DNA of 64,000 nt. It comes from Neostapfia colusana (lineage: Eukaryota; Streptophyta; Magnoliopsida; Poales; Poaceae). Positions 47,153 to 59,341 of this stretch are shown one piece after another. The notes under the pieces were generated by a model. That model was not told where the DNA came from and did not search any database. It saw only the letters and a list, made by a program, of their open reading frames with translations. Every line of letters begins with the position of its first letter. Within the stretch, counting starts at the first letter, position 1. The DNA lies in NCBI GenBank assembly GCA_030760725.1, contig JASWHV010000005.1, forward strand, positions 23,383,241 through 23,447,240, in the 5' to 3' direction. The position numbers and the translations under genes were made by a program.

Positions 47153-47753
47153 CACGTGTTGCCCCCGGAGCTAGCCTCTGCGGAGGAGCGAGGTCAGCCC
47201 GCAGGACACGTGTCGCCTTCGGAGCTAGTCACTGCGGAAAAGAGAGGACCAGCCGTGCGGGACACGTGTCACTCTCGGAGTTCACCTCCGAGAGGTCCGG
47301 CCCCACTAGACATGTGTCACCTCCGGGAGGTCCGACACTGTTGGACACGTGTCACCTCCGGAGCTCATCCCCAGAAGGTCCGACGCTGATGGACACGTGT
47401 CAACCTCGGAGCTCACCTCCGGGAGGTCCGACGCAGTTGGACACGTGTCGACCTTGGAGCTCATATCTGAGGAGAAAGGAAGTCCGGCGCTACTGGACAC
47501 ATGGCATTCTCGGAGCCCACCTCCAAAGAGAGGGGAGGTCCGACTCTGACACGTGGCACTGTCAGAGGTCCGGCACTAACACGTGGCATACGCGGAACTC
47601 GCCTCTAAGGGAGAGGGAGGTCCCGCCCGCCAGGACGCGTGGCGCACGCGGAGCTCGCCTCTGAGGAAGAGGGAGGTCTCGCCCGCCTGACACGCGGCAC
47701 AACCGGAGCTCGCCTCTGCGGAAAAGGGAGGCCTGACCCCCGGAGGTCACGTG
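47153..47753 (+). promoter_or_regulatory. G-box (CACGTG) tandem array in LTR F
   Basis: Nine exact CACGTG cores start at 47153, 47207, 47263, 47346, 47394, 47442, 47550, 47580 and 47748. Variants CATGTG (47311), CACATG (47498) and CGCGTG sit between them. The unit is ~48-58 bp, close to GGACACGTGTC-N-CGGAGCTCACCTC-N-AGGTCCG. The array is longer than in LTR A, so repeat number varies within the family. Confidence 0.7.
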
Positions 47754-47780
47754 GAGCCTCTGGAGCTCATCACCGCGGTC

Positions 47781-50700
47781 TGTCACACCCGGTTTCTCCA
47801 AAGAGCAACCGAGTGAATATCACATGTATGCCAGGATCATTTTCTCATACATGTGATGAGAAATAGTGAAGCATCATTATATTACAAGCCAAGTGTTCGA
47901 ATATAAATAAGTCTTACATAGCATACGTCTCGATGGACGATAATATGTTCATAACATGTAAAAAAACAGCAGCAGAATATAAATCTTATGGGCTCCGTCA
48001 CAGGTGTTGCCCGGGGGACTCCGTGAACCTAGAATTCTTCTTCGGGTCCAAAGTCTTGGTCATTGAACACCACATCATCCCCTTGACCTGAGCAGCAATT
48101 TAAACCAACAGAAAAGCAAGTTTGAGTACCGTTGGTACTCAGCAAGTGTGGGAAAGTTATGTCATGCATGGCTAGAGCAAGGAGAGGTTGAACTCATGGT
48201 TAAAGCACTACGCAATTAATACCTATCACCTTATCTTATTAAGCACCTACATTACTACACTGGTGAAATGGTCCCAATCCCTCAACCCATCATCAGTATC
48301 AAGTAAACATAGTCTCATCTCCAATGTTAAGCTTCCAGCTTAACATCCTCAACTTCCCAATTCATCATCCTCTAATCATGAATAAGTCCAAGCCGCTCTT
48401 GACCGTGAGCACGACTGTCATGACAGTTTTGACTCTGCAGAGTTTGCACCACTGTACCCACATGTAGTGATTTCATCCCCCGTTGCCGGGTGGACTAAAA
48501 GAACCTTCATTATGCCAGTGGCCGCGAACCACGTTCACACTTCCCGGATGTTTAGCCAGGAGATCACTACGAGACCTTTACAAAGGGATTTCCAACGAGC
48601 ATGGGCCCACTGAGGTTTCACCCCTAACAGCATACAACAGGCTCCAACCCCGCTGCAGTGGCCCCCTCTTGAGCCATGCGGTTCATATGGTAGTCCAGCT
48701 GACACCTATTCCCCGCACCATCAAAACACCCATACTACGCTGGAGATACACCTAATTAATTGGACAAGCTGCCCCATCTCAGCATGTGGTTGGCACGGTA
48801 AAGCCAGGTTACATGTTCCATGAACCGGTCCTTAGGATCCAAGCAAGCACTAAACACAAACCCGAGTCTCGTGCACACAGCACCAACCAAGTCATCCAAC
48901 TTTCCTCGATCCCTACCTCTACATAACTCATAATATCTCATTCAAGAGTAAGGTAAATAAGTTGATGATCTCATATCCCACTTATCCCATTCTAAGCATG
49001 GCTAAGCATAAGTAATATGAATGAATGACATAATAAAATAAATTCCAACCTAGGCTACAAGGAAGTAAGATAATGAAAATCTAGGGAAACTTCCTAGCTT
49101 GGGTACCATATTCCAAACTGACAATGCAATTAATTAAATTCTAACTACACATCCTAGTATAGGATCAAAGTGGTCAAGGACACTTGCCTTCTTCCTGCTG
49201 CTCTGGGAATGGGAAAGTCTTGGTCTTGAAAGGTGTGAACCTGCTCTGGGGCTGGTTCTACTCATGCCAATACACACATAGCAAAAGAAAACAACATTCC
49301 ATAAGACATAGTCCACACTTCCACTCATGCACACCACACATACATACATATGAAAGTCATTCACATTTTTAAGTGTTGTGGTTACCCAAGATGTGTTGAT
49401 TTTAGGCCTACATGCACTTTTAAACATATATATTATTTCTAACTTTTGTATTCAGATTTCTAATTGCACACTATATATGAATTTCCAATTTGAACAAATT
49501 CTCTATATTTAATTAGTACACTTCTTAGCCACAAAATTTGCATGAAAGATAATTTCCTACTCCAAATAGGTTTTCAGATCTTCTACAAAATCTTAATTTG
49601 AAGTTTTTGGATTTGGAGACCTCATTTAACATTTTCTAATTATGCATACCTACTTTCCTATATTTTCAGATTTATTTTCTATGCCTAAAAGTGAACTTTA
49701 ATATTAAATTAGTGAGACATATCACCTAAACAGAATAGGTTCTGATCTAAAATGTTCAATAAAATATTTTTGAACTTCCCCTCTGGTGGGGATCAAATTA
49801 AATTTGTTTTACCCATTTTCAGAATTATTTCCTAGCCTAAAAATGTATTTCCAGAAATAATAAAAGTAGGCAGCACTTAGTCAAATCTCATTTCAGCCTA
49901 AAAATCAGCTTTTAACTCATTCTAAAGGTTTTCCAAGTGCTAGGGAAATTTAAATTTGTATTTGCACATGTGTTTGCATCACCATTTGAATTTAAATCCT
50001 AATCACATGTTCAAATTTCTGAATTTAATATCCTATAGGGTCTGAAGTGCAAACCCTCCCTACTGTAGGGTCTAATTTACTATTTCCTGAATTTTCAGTG
50101 GCCTACTTACACAAAATAGAGAGGTTTTCCTAATTTTTATTAAGTCCAGGGGCTAAAACTGATTTTTAAATGAATTTACATGAATTTCTGAAGTTCCAGG
50201 GGCTAGATCAGAAGTTTCCGGGGCTAGCTCGTGTTTTCTGAGATCCCCAGGGGGTAGCGCATAAGATTCCTGGCCTTTATAATGCGGGGCTGACGTGGTC
50301 CGTTGAATTTAAAACAGACGGCTGAGATTATAACGCGAAGCGATACGGGTTAGATCTATTCGGGACTGCACGACTTAAAATGGACGGGCCTCAGGGGGCC
50401 ACGTCACCCTGGTCGTGTGCGGGCGGCGCTGCCCGGCGGCGCGTGGCGGTGGGAGGCGGCGATCTCGCCGGAGAACTTCGGGTTTTCATCTATACTCCCT
50501 AAAACATGGATTTCTTGGCATAGAACGGAAGAGGGGAGGTGGGGGTTCTCACCACGGGGTTTTTCTTGAGCTCGGACGCCCTGGAAGGCGGTCGATGACG
50601 AGGCCCGAGGGGAAAACGCGGCGGTGCTCACCGGAGTTGTAACTAGAGCGCAAAACACCGGGTTTCCTTCACCTGCAAGACTCCCCGGCGGCGGTGGAAC

Positions 50701-51204
50701 ATGACAAGCCCGTTAGATCAGGAAATCCGAACGAGGATCGAAGGAAAACGACGGTGGAAGCTTCGGTTCTCACCGGAGAGAAAGATGGAGCGGGCACTGG
50801 GAAAATTGGCGAGTTTTCTTGCGTTAAATGCACGAGGAGAGGCGGCAGAGGGTCGGTTTAGATATGTAGTAGCGCCTTGCCGAAGATCGGGCGTGAAAAT
50901 CGGGTGGAGCAGCCGCGATCAGCGCGGCAATATCAGTGCAGTTGGGGCGCTGGGGGGAGGAGGGGGAAGAACATGACATGGGGGCCCCACGCGTCAGGGA
51001 GAGAGGGGGAGGGGGAAAGCGGGCGCGGGTTTTGGGCCGGCTGAGGTGGGTTTCGGCCCACTGGCTGTTTTTCTTTTTCTTTTTCCTTTTCCTTTTCTGT
51101 TTTGATTCAAATTTGAATTCCAGTTTGAATTTGAATTGTTTCACCACATGCAATACGTCCGAAAATTTTAAATTCCCCTCTTTAACAGGTTTTGGGGTGT
51201 TACA
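47781..51204 (-). mobile_element. Solo LTR H in LTR F
   Basis: A 3,424-bp block, on the minus strand TGTAACACCCC (51204) to GGGTGTGACA (47781). The sequence either side continues the LTR A/F alignment. It has LTR termini but no internal region, PBS or polypurine tract, so it fits a solo LTR. Reversed, 48300-49170 aligns with the mid-part of LTR A, including both palindromes (48415-48426 and 48432-48443), so H comes from a distant relative of family 1. A GC-rich stretch (50400-51060) holds spurious open frames. The 5-bp flanks, CGGTC and GAGGT, do not match cleanly; this is the weak point of the call. Confidence 0.65.
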
Positions 51205-51392
51205 GAGGTGATGAGATCTGAAGCGGTTTTTGCTTCTGTACACGCGGGAATACCGACACGGAAGGAATGCGACACGAATTCCACATTGCTACCGCACCAA
51301 ATAAATTGAAGATAAGTTGTTAAGATTCAAAAACAATTTGAATAGGACTCTTATTCAAATTTCGATCAGAGTAAGACTCTTCTTTTTGCGGT

Positions 51393-51400
51393 TATAAATA
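51393..51400 (+). promoter_or_regulatory. TATA box of LTR F
   Basis: TATAAATA at the position equivalent to 4734-4741. Solo LTR H now separates it from the G-box array by 3.4 kb. Confidence 0.65.
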
Positions 51401-53341
51401 GAACCTGAAATAACCCCATGGTCGTAACATCTTTTCTAAGCCGACAACTTAGAAGCGTAGCCCCCACACTCGCCGAGCTAGACCCCTTCGCCAGAATTTG
51501 ACCATCGGAGAGACCGCCGACAAGCCCAGACACGATCGCCGCCGCCGGAAGAGAGCCCCGACGATCTGTTTTTACTAGGAGGGAGGACCCGAAGGAAGCA
51601 ATGTAGGTTTCCATTACCACCTTACGACGAGATCGCGGTTTTCTTTGCATCTATTTCTTCGATCCTTTCGAACAGAAGCTTTTTCGTGGACAGATCACGT
51701 GTTGATCGGTTTGATTTAGATCTTGTGACGAGATCATCGCCACATCCACATTTGATCCTTACACCTCTGTTCATCGTAAAACCCATGCAATCCCATGCAA
51801 GCCATGAAAGAACACGTACAAACTGATCTAATAAAACAGCACCATAGGATTAGCATGCATATGCATCATTGCATCCTGAGTAAAGTTTGTGCATGATAAT
51901 TGATTGTTGTGAATCTTGTATATGAATGATTGTGAGTAGAAGGACACGCTCAGGGAGCTACCTACGAAGGACTGCAACACCAGAACATCGAGACACAAGA
52001 GCAACAAGATCCACAGGAACAAGGCAAGTGCCCCTTGACCATATTGATCCCATGTTTTTGGAAAACTGTTTTGTTTGAGAAAACGTGTGTGTGCTTGAGT
52101 CAACACGATGGCAAACCCTTTTATAGGAGTTTACTAGTTTTGTTAACCACCCTTGATGCCAGGGAAGTTTATGAGTCAGGTATGGTCGGTTTTTTCTTTT
52201 TGCTTCGCTAATCTGCGGGTTATGGGAAGCGATAGAATGTGTCTAGCTACTGCACTCATGAGAACAATGATAATGAGAAATTGAACATGAATCGGAGGAA
52301 GATCTAGTCAAGCTTGGTTCGTGGAAGTGGTAGAATGATATGGTGGTTACTTGGTGTAGATCTAAGGACCGGTTCATGCGAGCCATGCCAGGAATACAGT
52401 GCCACCACAAGGCCAAATATGGGTGCGGTTTAGCTGACTAATTAGGTAAGTTGCTAGATTGTTATGGACCATGGAAGGCGCGGAGAATAGGAGTCGAGTA
52501 AGGACTTCCCTGGGAACTGCATGGCACAAGAGGGGGCCCGTAGGTGGGATAATTGGAGATTCTAGCCTGCTGGTGAAACCTTAGTGAGTCCATACATCTA
52601 GTAGCCCCTTTGTAAAGCCTATTTTGTGATCTCTTGGCCATACACCGACTGTTGTGTACTGATATAATGGAGGTTCTGCAGTCGCCGATGGGTGACGAAA
52701 TCACAAACTTGTGGGTAAAGTGGTGCAAACTCTACAGAGTGTAAAACTATCATGATAGCCGAGCTTACGGTCACAAGCGCATGGACAACCCACATGATTA
52801 GATTGGATGGTTATTGGGATGGTTTTTGCGATGGTATTGGTTTGGTCATGGATGGTCTTTGGATTTGGTTTTCGGGACTCTGTTGAGTCATGGCAAGGAG
52901 ATTTGATTGAGTATGAGATGAGATGGTAGTGAATACGAGATGGTATTCATGAGCATGTGAAAAGTTGAGAAAGATAAATGTTCGGATGAGATATGAAAAG
53001 TGGTGAATCATGATGGAGGTATGTTGATGTTTAAATACATGTTGGGATTACAGTCACTTAAAGCTAGTTGCTGTTTTTATCATGATTTGTGAAATAAACT
53101 TTGCTTTTCTGCAATGAACCTTTTTATTACCTACCTTGTTGTAAGCTACATGTCATACTTTCCGCACTTGCTGAGTACGTCATGTACTCACCCTTGCATT
53201 ATCATACATCATCAGCAACAGGAGAGGAGTACTATGAAGACCACGTGGAGTATTAGACGTGTAATCTACCCTCAACCTTGCCTGTGGAGTAGAGATGGAG
53301 CCGCTGTTGCTGCTTAGTTTGGTTCCGCTATAGTTTAGAAA

Positions 53342-53399
53342 ACTTCCGCTGCTAGAATAAGACTTCCGCTGCTAAGATAAGACTTCCGCTGCAATAAAG
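53342..53399 (+). repeat. Short tandem repeat near poly(A) region of LTR F
   Basis: Three ~20-bp copies of ACTTCCGCTGCTARRATAAG start at 53342, 53362 and 53382; the last runs into AATAAAG. LTR A has looser versions near 14525-14600. Confidence 0.7.
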
Positions 53400-53553
53400 A
53401 TTTATGTAATAAAGTACTTGAATCTATTCATTCGTGGTTGTATATATTCTGAATTCAGTTTGTGGATTATATGTGTATGTGTAATGAACATCCTGGGCAC
53501 ACATACGCATCAGTCTCAGTTCCGATAGGTTTTTCCTCTCGGGATAGGGGCGT

Positions 53554-53890
53554 CACAGATTGGTATCAGAGCCACGGTTGATCGTAGGACACACGCCTAG
53601 ATAGGTCACAGATTGGTATCAAGCTACCACGGTTGACTATAAATCACAAGACTAGATAGGTCACAGTTTGGTTTTAGAAACCACGGTTTACTGTAGGTCA
53701 CAAGCCTAGATTGATCACAGATTGGTAGCAGAACCACGGTTGACCGTAGGAGGCAAGCCTAGTTGCAGATTGGTATTAGGAGCCAGGCTGAACATAGGAT
53801 GCAAGCCTAGGTAGAATGCATAGATTGGCATTAGAACCCCATTGACCATAGGACAAAGTCACAGATTGGTAGTCACATATTGGTATCACC
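53554..53890 (+). repeat. Tandem array of primer-binding-site units in F leader
   Basis: About eight degenerate copies of a ~53-bp unit, each opening CACAGATTGGTATCAGAGCCACGG or a variant and closing with an AAGCCTAGAT-like word. Units start near 53554, 53607, 53662, 53716, 53765, 53819, 53860 and 53874. Only the first, next to the LTR, keeps an intact PBS. Element A has two units. Confidence 0.8.
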
Positions 53891-54160
53891 CCAAACCACA
53901 TAGGAGACCCCATTGAGTAAGCCTTGAATAGGAGTTGTGTGCTAAAATTTTGTGATGATTGTTGTGCTTGAGTGCTTAGTTTGAGTTATGGGATGTTTCA
54001 GCGTTGTCCATATCCACACATAGTAGAGAGATGTGAGATGCTTCGGCATGTGTTCACATCCTCGTATAGGATGATATATAGTCCATCCACCTTGATGCAT
54101 ATAGTTGGGGGGAATCCATCTAAACTTCTAACCTCTATTCTATCTGACTCTCTCTCACAG
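53558..54160 (+). other. Leader of element F
   Basis: Collinear with the A leader beyond the repeat array (for example the stretch around ccttgatgcatatagttg). It ends TCTCTCTCACAG exactly where A gag begins; the gag start is absent and G sequence follows at 54161. Confidence 0.75.
53561..53573 (+). other. Primer binding site of F
   Basis: TGGTATCAGAGCC starts 3 bases after the LTR end and is identical to the A site. Confidence 0.9.
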
Positions 54161-55335
54161 TTTGCCTTCAACTAGACTTTTCACCAACTTAACATGTGCT
54201 TTTGCTCTGGAGGTCTAAAAATAAGTTGTAGAGCACTTGAAAATCTTTCCAGAACTGTATAATACACTTTAATTGGGTCAAGCTACTCAGAGTTATGCTC
54301 TGTTAAAGTCCAGCAAGAATTCCTGCCAGAAACAGAGCACTCTGTTTTTGAAATCTTTGAAGCCTAGTAATTCTCTCATTTGAATCTTAGCTCAAAATAA
54401 GAGTTCATTAACTAACATTTATTTAAAACTTCCATTTTAGTTGAAAGTTAGTTCATGAATCATTTCCTAATAGGGAAGAGGTTATTAAGTGTAGTACGGT
54501 GTCGATGCACCGTAAGAATCATGTCGGTACTACGTTACCTCACCAAAGAAAATCATAAGCCGGATTATACCGGCATATCCATTTTATCAGTGGCACTAAG
54601 ATGGTCTCTCGCACACGTGTACTACACGTGATACGTACGTGGTTAGTGCCTGCAGAAGAACACGCAATAGTGGTGCACTCAAAGGTTGTTTCATTTCAGG
54701 CAGTTCCATATTTGAAAGTAAATACAAACGCCCGTATCATTGCCATACGGCCGTCCTTGTGTTAAGCCACGTCTCAAGGTACATGATCGTGTTTCAACAC
54801 CATACGACGGGGAACCCGAGTATATAATGAACGGGTCGTCACGGTTGGGAATGTTATCAACCCAACGGATACCACCTACTGCCCTGCAGGGCACGCCGAT
54901 GGCAAGCGCTGCGTATGTCCTCCTGGGCTATTTCCAGACGAACACACTATCGCGTTACTGACCACGCGATGGGTTCTCCACTTACTTGCCTAATGCACGC
55001 TAGGGATCAGCGTTCATATGAACTCAGGAACATGAAGAGTCCAATAGTTTCATATTGACGTCCCACACCAAGCTGTGAGACCTATCCCTGAACCACTTTC
55101 CTCGTCAGGGGAGCTAACGGAAATTGAATCGCTTTCGGTGGCGTTCCTTACCATGCTTACCTGAGCGTAGGTGCGTCGTTACATAATCAAAGTTCAGAAT
55201 TATAATACATATGTTAGTACTGCCACTTTAAGTAACTATACTACTATAGTCCTTATGTGGGCCTAATACCGTTTCCTCACTGTATCCTAGATTTTTGTCG
55301 TAATACGATCCTTATTCCGTGTGCTATTACCAATG
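54161..55335 (-). other. Leader of element G, truncated
   Basis: A minus-strand leader with homology to the D leader (15830-16740). It contains the hairpin at 54495-54514 and a GCCGG...CCGGC stem near 54560-54576. It stops at 54161; ORF0, gag and pol of G are gone. Confidence 0.75.
54495..54514 (-). other. Conserved leader hairpin (copy G)
   Basis: Stem TACGGTG/CACCGTA, 7 bp, loop CATCGA on the sense strand. Several stem positions differ from family 2 but stay paired, while the loop is identical. Confidence 0.65.
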
Positions 55336-55349
55336 TGGCTCTGATACCA
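55336..55349 (-). other. Primer binding site of G
   Basis: The minus strand reads TGGTATCAGAGCCA, 3 bases from the LTR end at 55353. It complements initiator tRNA-Met. Confidence 0.9.
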
Positions 55350-58300
55350 CGCTGACAGGACCCCGCTGTCCCGCTCAGTCACAGGGACGGGGCACCTTGC
55401 CCGGGAATATCATTGGGTGGTGCCGTGTTATGCGGCACCCAACAGCACACATATAAGGAACAATGTATTGCATAAATCAAAGCGGAAGCTTACAACTGTT
55501 CTTTGTAAATACTTTACATAAAGTAGCTACAGCGGAAGTCTATCATCTCACGTCGAATCTAAGAAGCACTCGAGAAGAGGTCCAGCCCGCGGACTCCTCC
55601 CGCTAGCAACACGAAGACATGGCAGCGGCTAGGTCCTCCATGTGTAACATGACTCGGACGTTTCCGAGTCTCACCGGACAACCTTCTTTATAGCGTCGGA
55701 TTAACCTGCAAAACCACTCATATAGCAAGAGTGAGCACAAAGGCTCAGCAAGACTTAACCGTCTCTCCTAAAGCATGCAACTCTACATGAGGGTAACTTA
55801 CCTAATCCTGTAATTTGCGAAAAGACTCGCCTACGAGTTCATCCTTAACTTTCAGATTTTATCCAAAATATTAGTGACCTTGCGCCCAGCAACATTGGAA
55901 CTCCACAATCAAACATGAAACGCTTCATTCCAATGTTACTTGTCCCAAGGTGGAAAATAACTTTATTTTTGCTCTATCTCTACTTCAAACAGGGTTTTCA
56001 TGCAACTTAACATAATCATAGCAGCAATTATACTTTTGCAAACTGTTTCCACACAAGTTGATTACTACATCACAACATGGGAGCAAGCGGTACTCAATAA
56101 CCGCGAGGGACGGTGATTCGAATCAAACACTACGCGGATAACTCGACACATACGCCCGCCTCTGAAGACCCAAATCTGGCGTCCTTCATTACGTTGTATG
56201 TGGCAACCTTTCTCAAGACACTAGACTGTAGAATCGGTCGCGCCGTCGCGGGCTCATAGGTCTAACGAGACGATGTGGTATGCCTCTACAACACAGTGAA
56301 CCTGGTACATCGGTTTCCTGGTTCCCATATATCAGTAAGCATCCGGTACACAACTCAATACTTGCTCCTGGACGCGGCACACGCATCGGTTCTTAACCGA
56401 CACAGGCAGAGCTACTTGACCAAGGCCTCGTCTTGTCGCTGCCTAACCCCTCTGCTCGGTCTCATCTTTAGAAATGTAAACTTTAGTTTGCCTCTTCCTT
56501 CCAACCACACTTATAAAATCCTGAACTATAACTCGCGAGTAGGTTCCAACTACTCATCTTCTATAGGAGGTCCTAGCCTATTTAGCACGGCCTTATTCTA
56601 CAGCGATGAAACCATTCTACCCTTGATCCAAGGGTTCATTTTGGTCAGGCAAGTGGAGTATAAAACATCCTTGACCTAATGCACATACAAACGTTGACCC
56701 ATAGTAGTGAACAAAGTAAAAACTTTAGAAAACAACTTAAATGCAAACCGGGGCTTGCCTTGGTTTTGCAGGTGACTAAAGTAAGAAGAGTATGAAGTTA
56801 GTTGCTGATGTCTTGAAGTTGAATCACTGCCTTCTTGCTTCTTGATTCAAGCCTCACTTCCCTTCCACCCTTCCACGTTTAATCACTACACGTTATGAAC
56901 ATGCACATATGTTTAATTATAAAACTTTTGCTAACAAGTTCTAAATACAAGTTTGAAACTGGAACTCTGTTTAAGAATTTAAAATGAAACTGGTGCTAGT
57001 GGTTTGGGTTTGGGTTAGCACTATGCTCAAGTGAAATGGGTGTTTCCTCACTTGTGGGTTGATTTTCTAATGGGGTTGAACAGAACAGTACTGATCCAGG
57101 GCTCCAATGGAGCTAGAAATTTTCTTGTGAGTTACTTGTCACAATAAAGTCATCTGGACCAAAATTTGGAATATTTCCATTAGTAGATCACTCAGAACAA
57201 TTCCCTAAGCATTTAGGCAAAAAGAAATTAATTCTGAATAAATTTGCACTTTCATGCAAATTCAAGTGAACTACAATTTCAAACATAGCTCAGGGAGCAT
57301 GTATGAATTTTCCTAGGATTTTTGGAGCTAAGAATTCCCTAGAACTGAATTTCCAATTTTTGGAAATTCTCTGAAATTGTTTCTGTATTTATTTGAACAC
57401 AGAAACTTGATTTCAGAATTATCCAAACTAAATCAACTCCAAATGAGCTGAAACTTTTATAGGAGTTTCCTAACATCCTAAAGAATATTCTGGAAAAAGT
57501 TTAGGATTTTTGGATGAACCAAACTCCCTCTAAAATTCTTTTGCTGAAAAGCTTTGAATAATTTTCCAGAATTTTCTATTGGTTTTCATGCAAATCAGGC
57601 TGCGTATTTGATAGAGATTTTCATCCTTGATCAATACCGATTTGAATTACAAAATTTGGATCTTCTTAGCAAAAGTTATGAGGTTCTAAAATTTGAACTG
57701 AATTTGGAATTCAAAATAATTCGAGAATTGTTCAAACTCTGACTGCGGGCCACAGGGCCACGTGTCGACCGCTGGAACCCGAGCCACACGGGCCACAGAG
57801 TTTTTCCCGCGTTGTCACAGACCTATCCGAGGCCACAGAAGATCTATTCCCTCACAACGGAGACTGACACGTGGGCCAGCCCCCGTCTTCCTCTTCCTCC
57901 AGCAGCCCGCGCTCCCGCGCCGCCGAGCTCGCCGGAGCTCTCGCCAGGAGGGGGTTCCGGTGCTCGGAACTTGCTGGTTCTTGCCACCCCCACATATTCT
58001 CGTGCGAGGAACACGTTGCCGGGCTTATCTCAGATTGGCGACGGCCAGAAACCTAGGTGCGACGGCGACAGTGGCTGTGGGATCTCCGGCGATGTCGCTA
58101 GGGCGCTGTACCGCACCAAAAACGTCGCCGTTTGCTCGTACAGCACCACTGCACCGAGGAGAACATGGACCCAACCGCCGATCTCGCTGAAACTCGCCGG
58201 AAGTATGACCTCACCATCGGGCTACGTCAAAATCCGGCGAAAATCGAAAAACTCGATGAACAGCGGCTTTGCTCGATGGTTCTCCGTGGTTCCTGATCCT

Positions 58301-59080
58301 ATGAACATGCACGGAGGTATAGACGGTGTATGCTACGTTGTGTATGGAGTGGTTCGAATTGTGAGACGAATTTGCCGAGTTTCTCCCCTCGGTTATTATT
58401 GCATGTCGACGGCAAAAACGAAATTCCGGCGAGCACCGTCCATGGCAGGCAGCCGGGGTTGCAGTGAAGCGAGTAGGGGCATCGGTGAACCTTTTTGCTT
58501 TTGCAACTTGAGGGGAGAGGCTCTGTGGTGGTCGGGCGATGGATTCTTGCCCCGGCAGCCTCACCCGGCGCGGTGGAGAGAAAATGGACTCGGCGTCCGG
58601 TTTCTCGTGGGTTAGCACCTTGTCCTCGCTGTGGGCACGTCGAGGGAGCGTGGCGACGCCGGGGATGAGCTCAGCTCAGCGTGAACGTTGCCGAGGCGTT
58701 TGGGCGGCGTTGCTCCGAGGAGATGCAGTAGCGGCGGGAGAAACGGTGCCCACAGGAGGGAGCTACGCGGGAGAGGAAGCACGAGCAGTTTTCGAGCGAG
58801 GTAGCGTCCTCGGGGTAATATCGGCACGCTGAGGCGGTTCGACCGGCGCTCGGTAGAATCATCGCGCGCCCGTGCGCTGGCGCCGGGGTGCTGCTGCTGT
58901 CGCGCGCTCGGCAGAGGAGAAACAGAGACCGAGTTCCCTCTCACAGACAACTGGGCCCCAGTGAGCAGGTAAAGAAGACTTAAGGAGCAAGTCTATATGA
59001 CTTAATGGCAAGAGGGTCCACCCCTGCCCCTCCCCAAAAAATCTTCCAAATTTGGCAGAAAGCAAATTTAAATCCTGAAG

Positions 59081-59095
59081 AGCTCAGATTCAAAA
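59081..59095. repeat. LINE target-site duplication (left)
   Basis: AGCTCAGATTCAAAA, 15 bp, directly before the LINE 3' end; identical to 61913-61927. Confidence 0.95.
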
Positions 59096-59190
59096 CAACA
59101 ACAACCAAGCCTTTATCCCAAGCCTGTTGGGGTCGGCTAGACATGAAACCCAATATCAATGAAGTAAAAGAGAGAAAGAGTTATAAGAAC

Positions 59191-59340
59191 AAGGAAAAAA
59201 AGAAAAAAGGGAAAAATAAAAAAAAAAGATAAAAAGAAAAAAGAAAAAAGAAAAAAAAGAAAAGAAAAAAAGAAAAAAAGAAAAAAAAAGAAAAAGAAAA
59301 GAGAAAAGGAAAAAGAAAAAAGAAAAAAGAAAAAAAAAAG
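59191..59340 (-). repeat. Polypurine/polypyrimidine tract in LINE 3' region
   Basis: About 150 bp of almost pure A/G on the plus strand, made of GAAAAA-like words (T/C-rich on the LINE sense strand). It lies just after the ORF stop. Phe-rich open frames across it are artefacts. Confidence 0.85.
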
Positions 59341-59341
59341 A

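Larger units (their letters stand above)
46877..53557 (+). repeat. 5' LTR of element F, carrying solo LTR H
   Basis: TGTGACACCC at 46877 to GGGGCGTCACA at 53557; about 3.26 kb once H (47781-51204) is removed. It aligns with LTR A over most of its length: the G-box array is longer (nine exact cores, 47153-47753), TATA at 51393-51400, palindromes at 52729-52758 and a short tandem repeat near the poly(A) region at 53342-53399. It is clearly more diverged from A than the two A LTRs are from each other. Confidence 0.85.

Noticed and set aside
53554..53890. Possible tRNA-derived or CRISPR-like array
   Set aside because: The ~53-bp units are contiguous degenerate copies of the PBS region without unique spacers; they cannot fold as tRNA and no cas-like gene exists.
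57812..58615. 267-codon open frame in the GC-rich part of LTR G
   Set aside because: It lies inside an LTR, has no recognisable domain, overlaps other long frames on both strands, and GC-rich DNA gives few stops.
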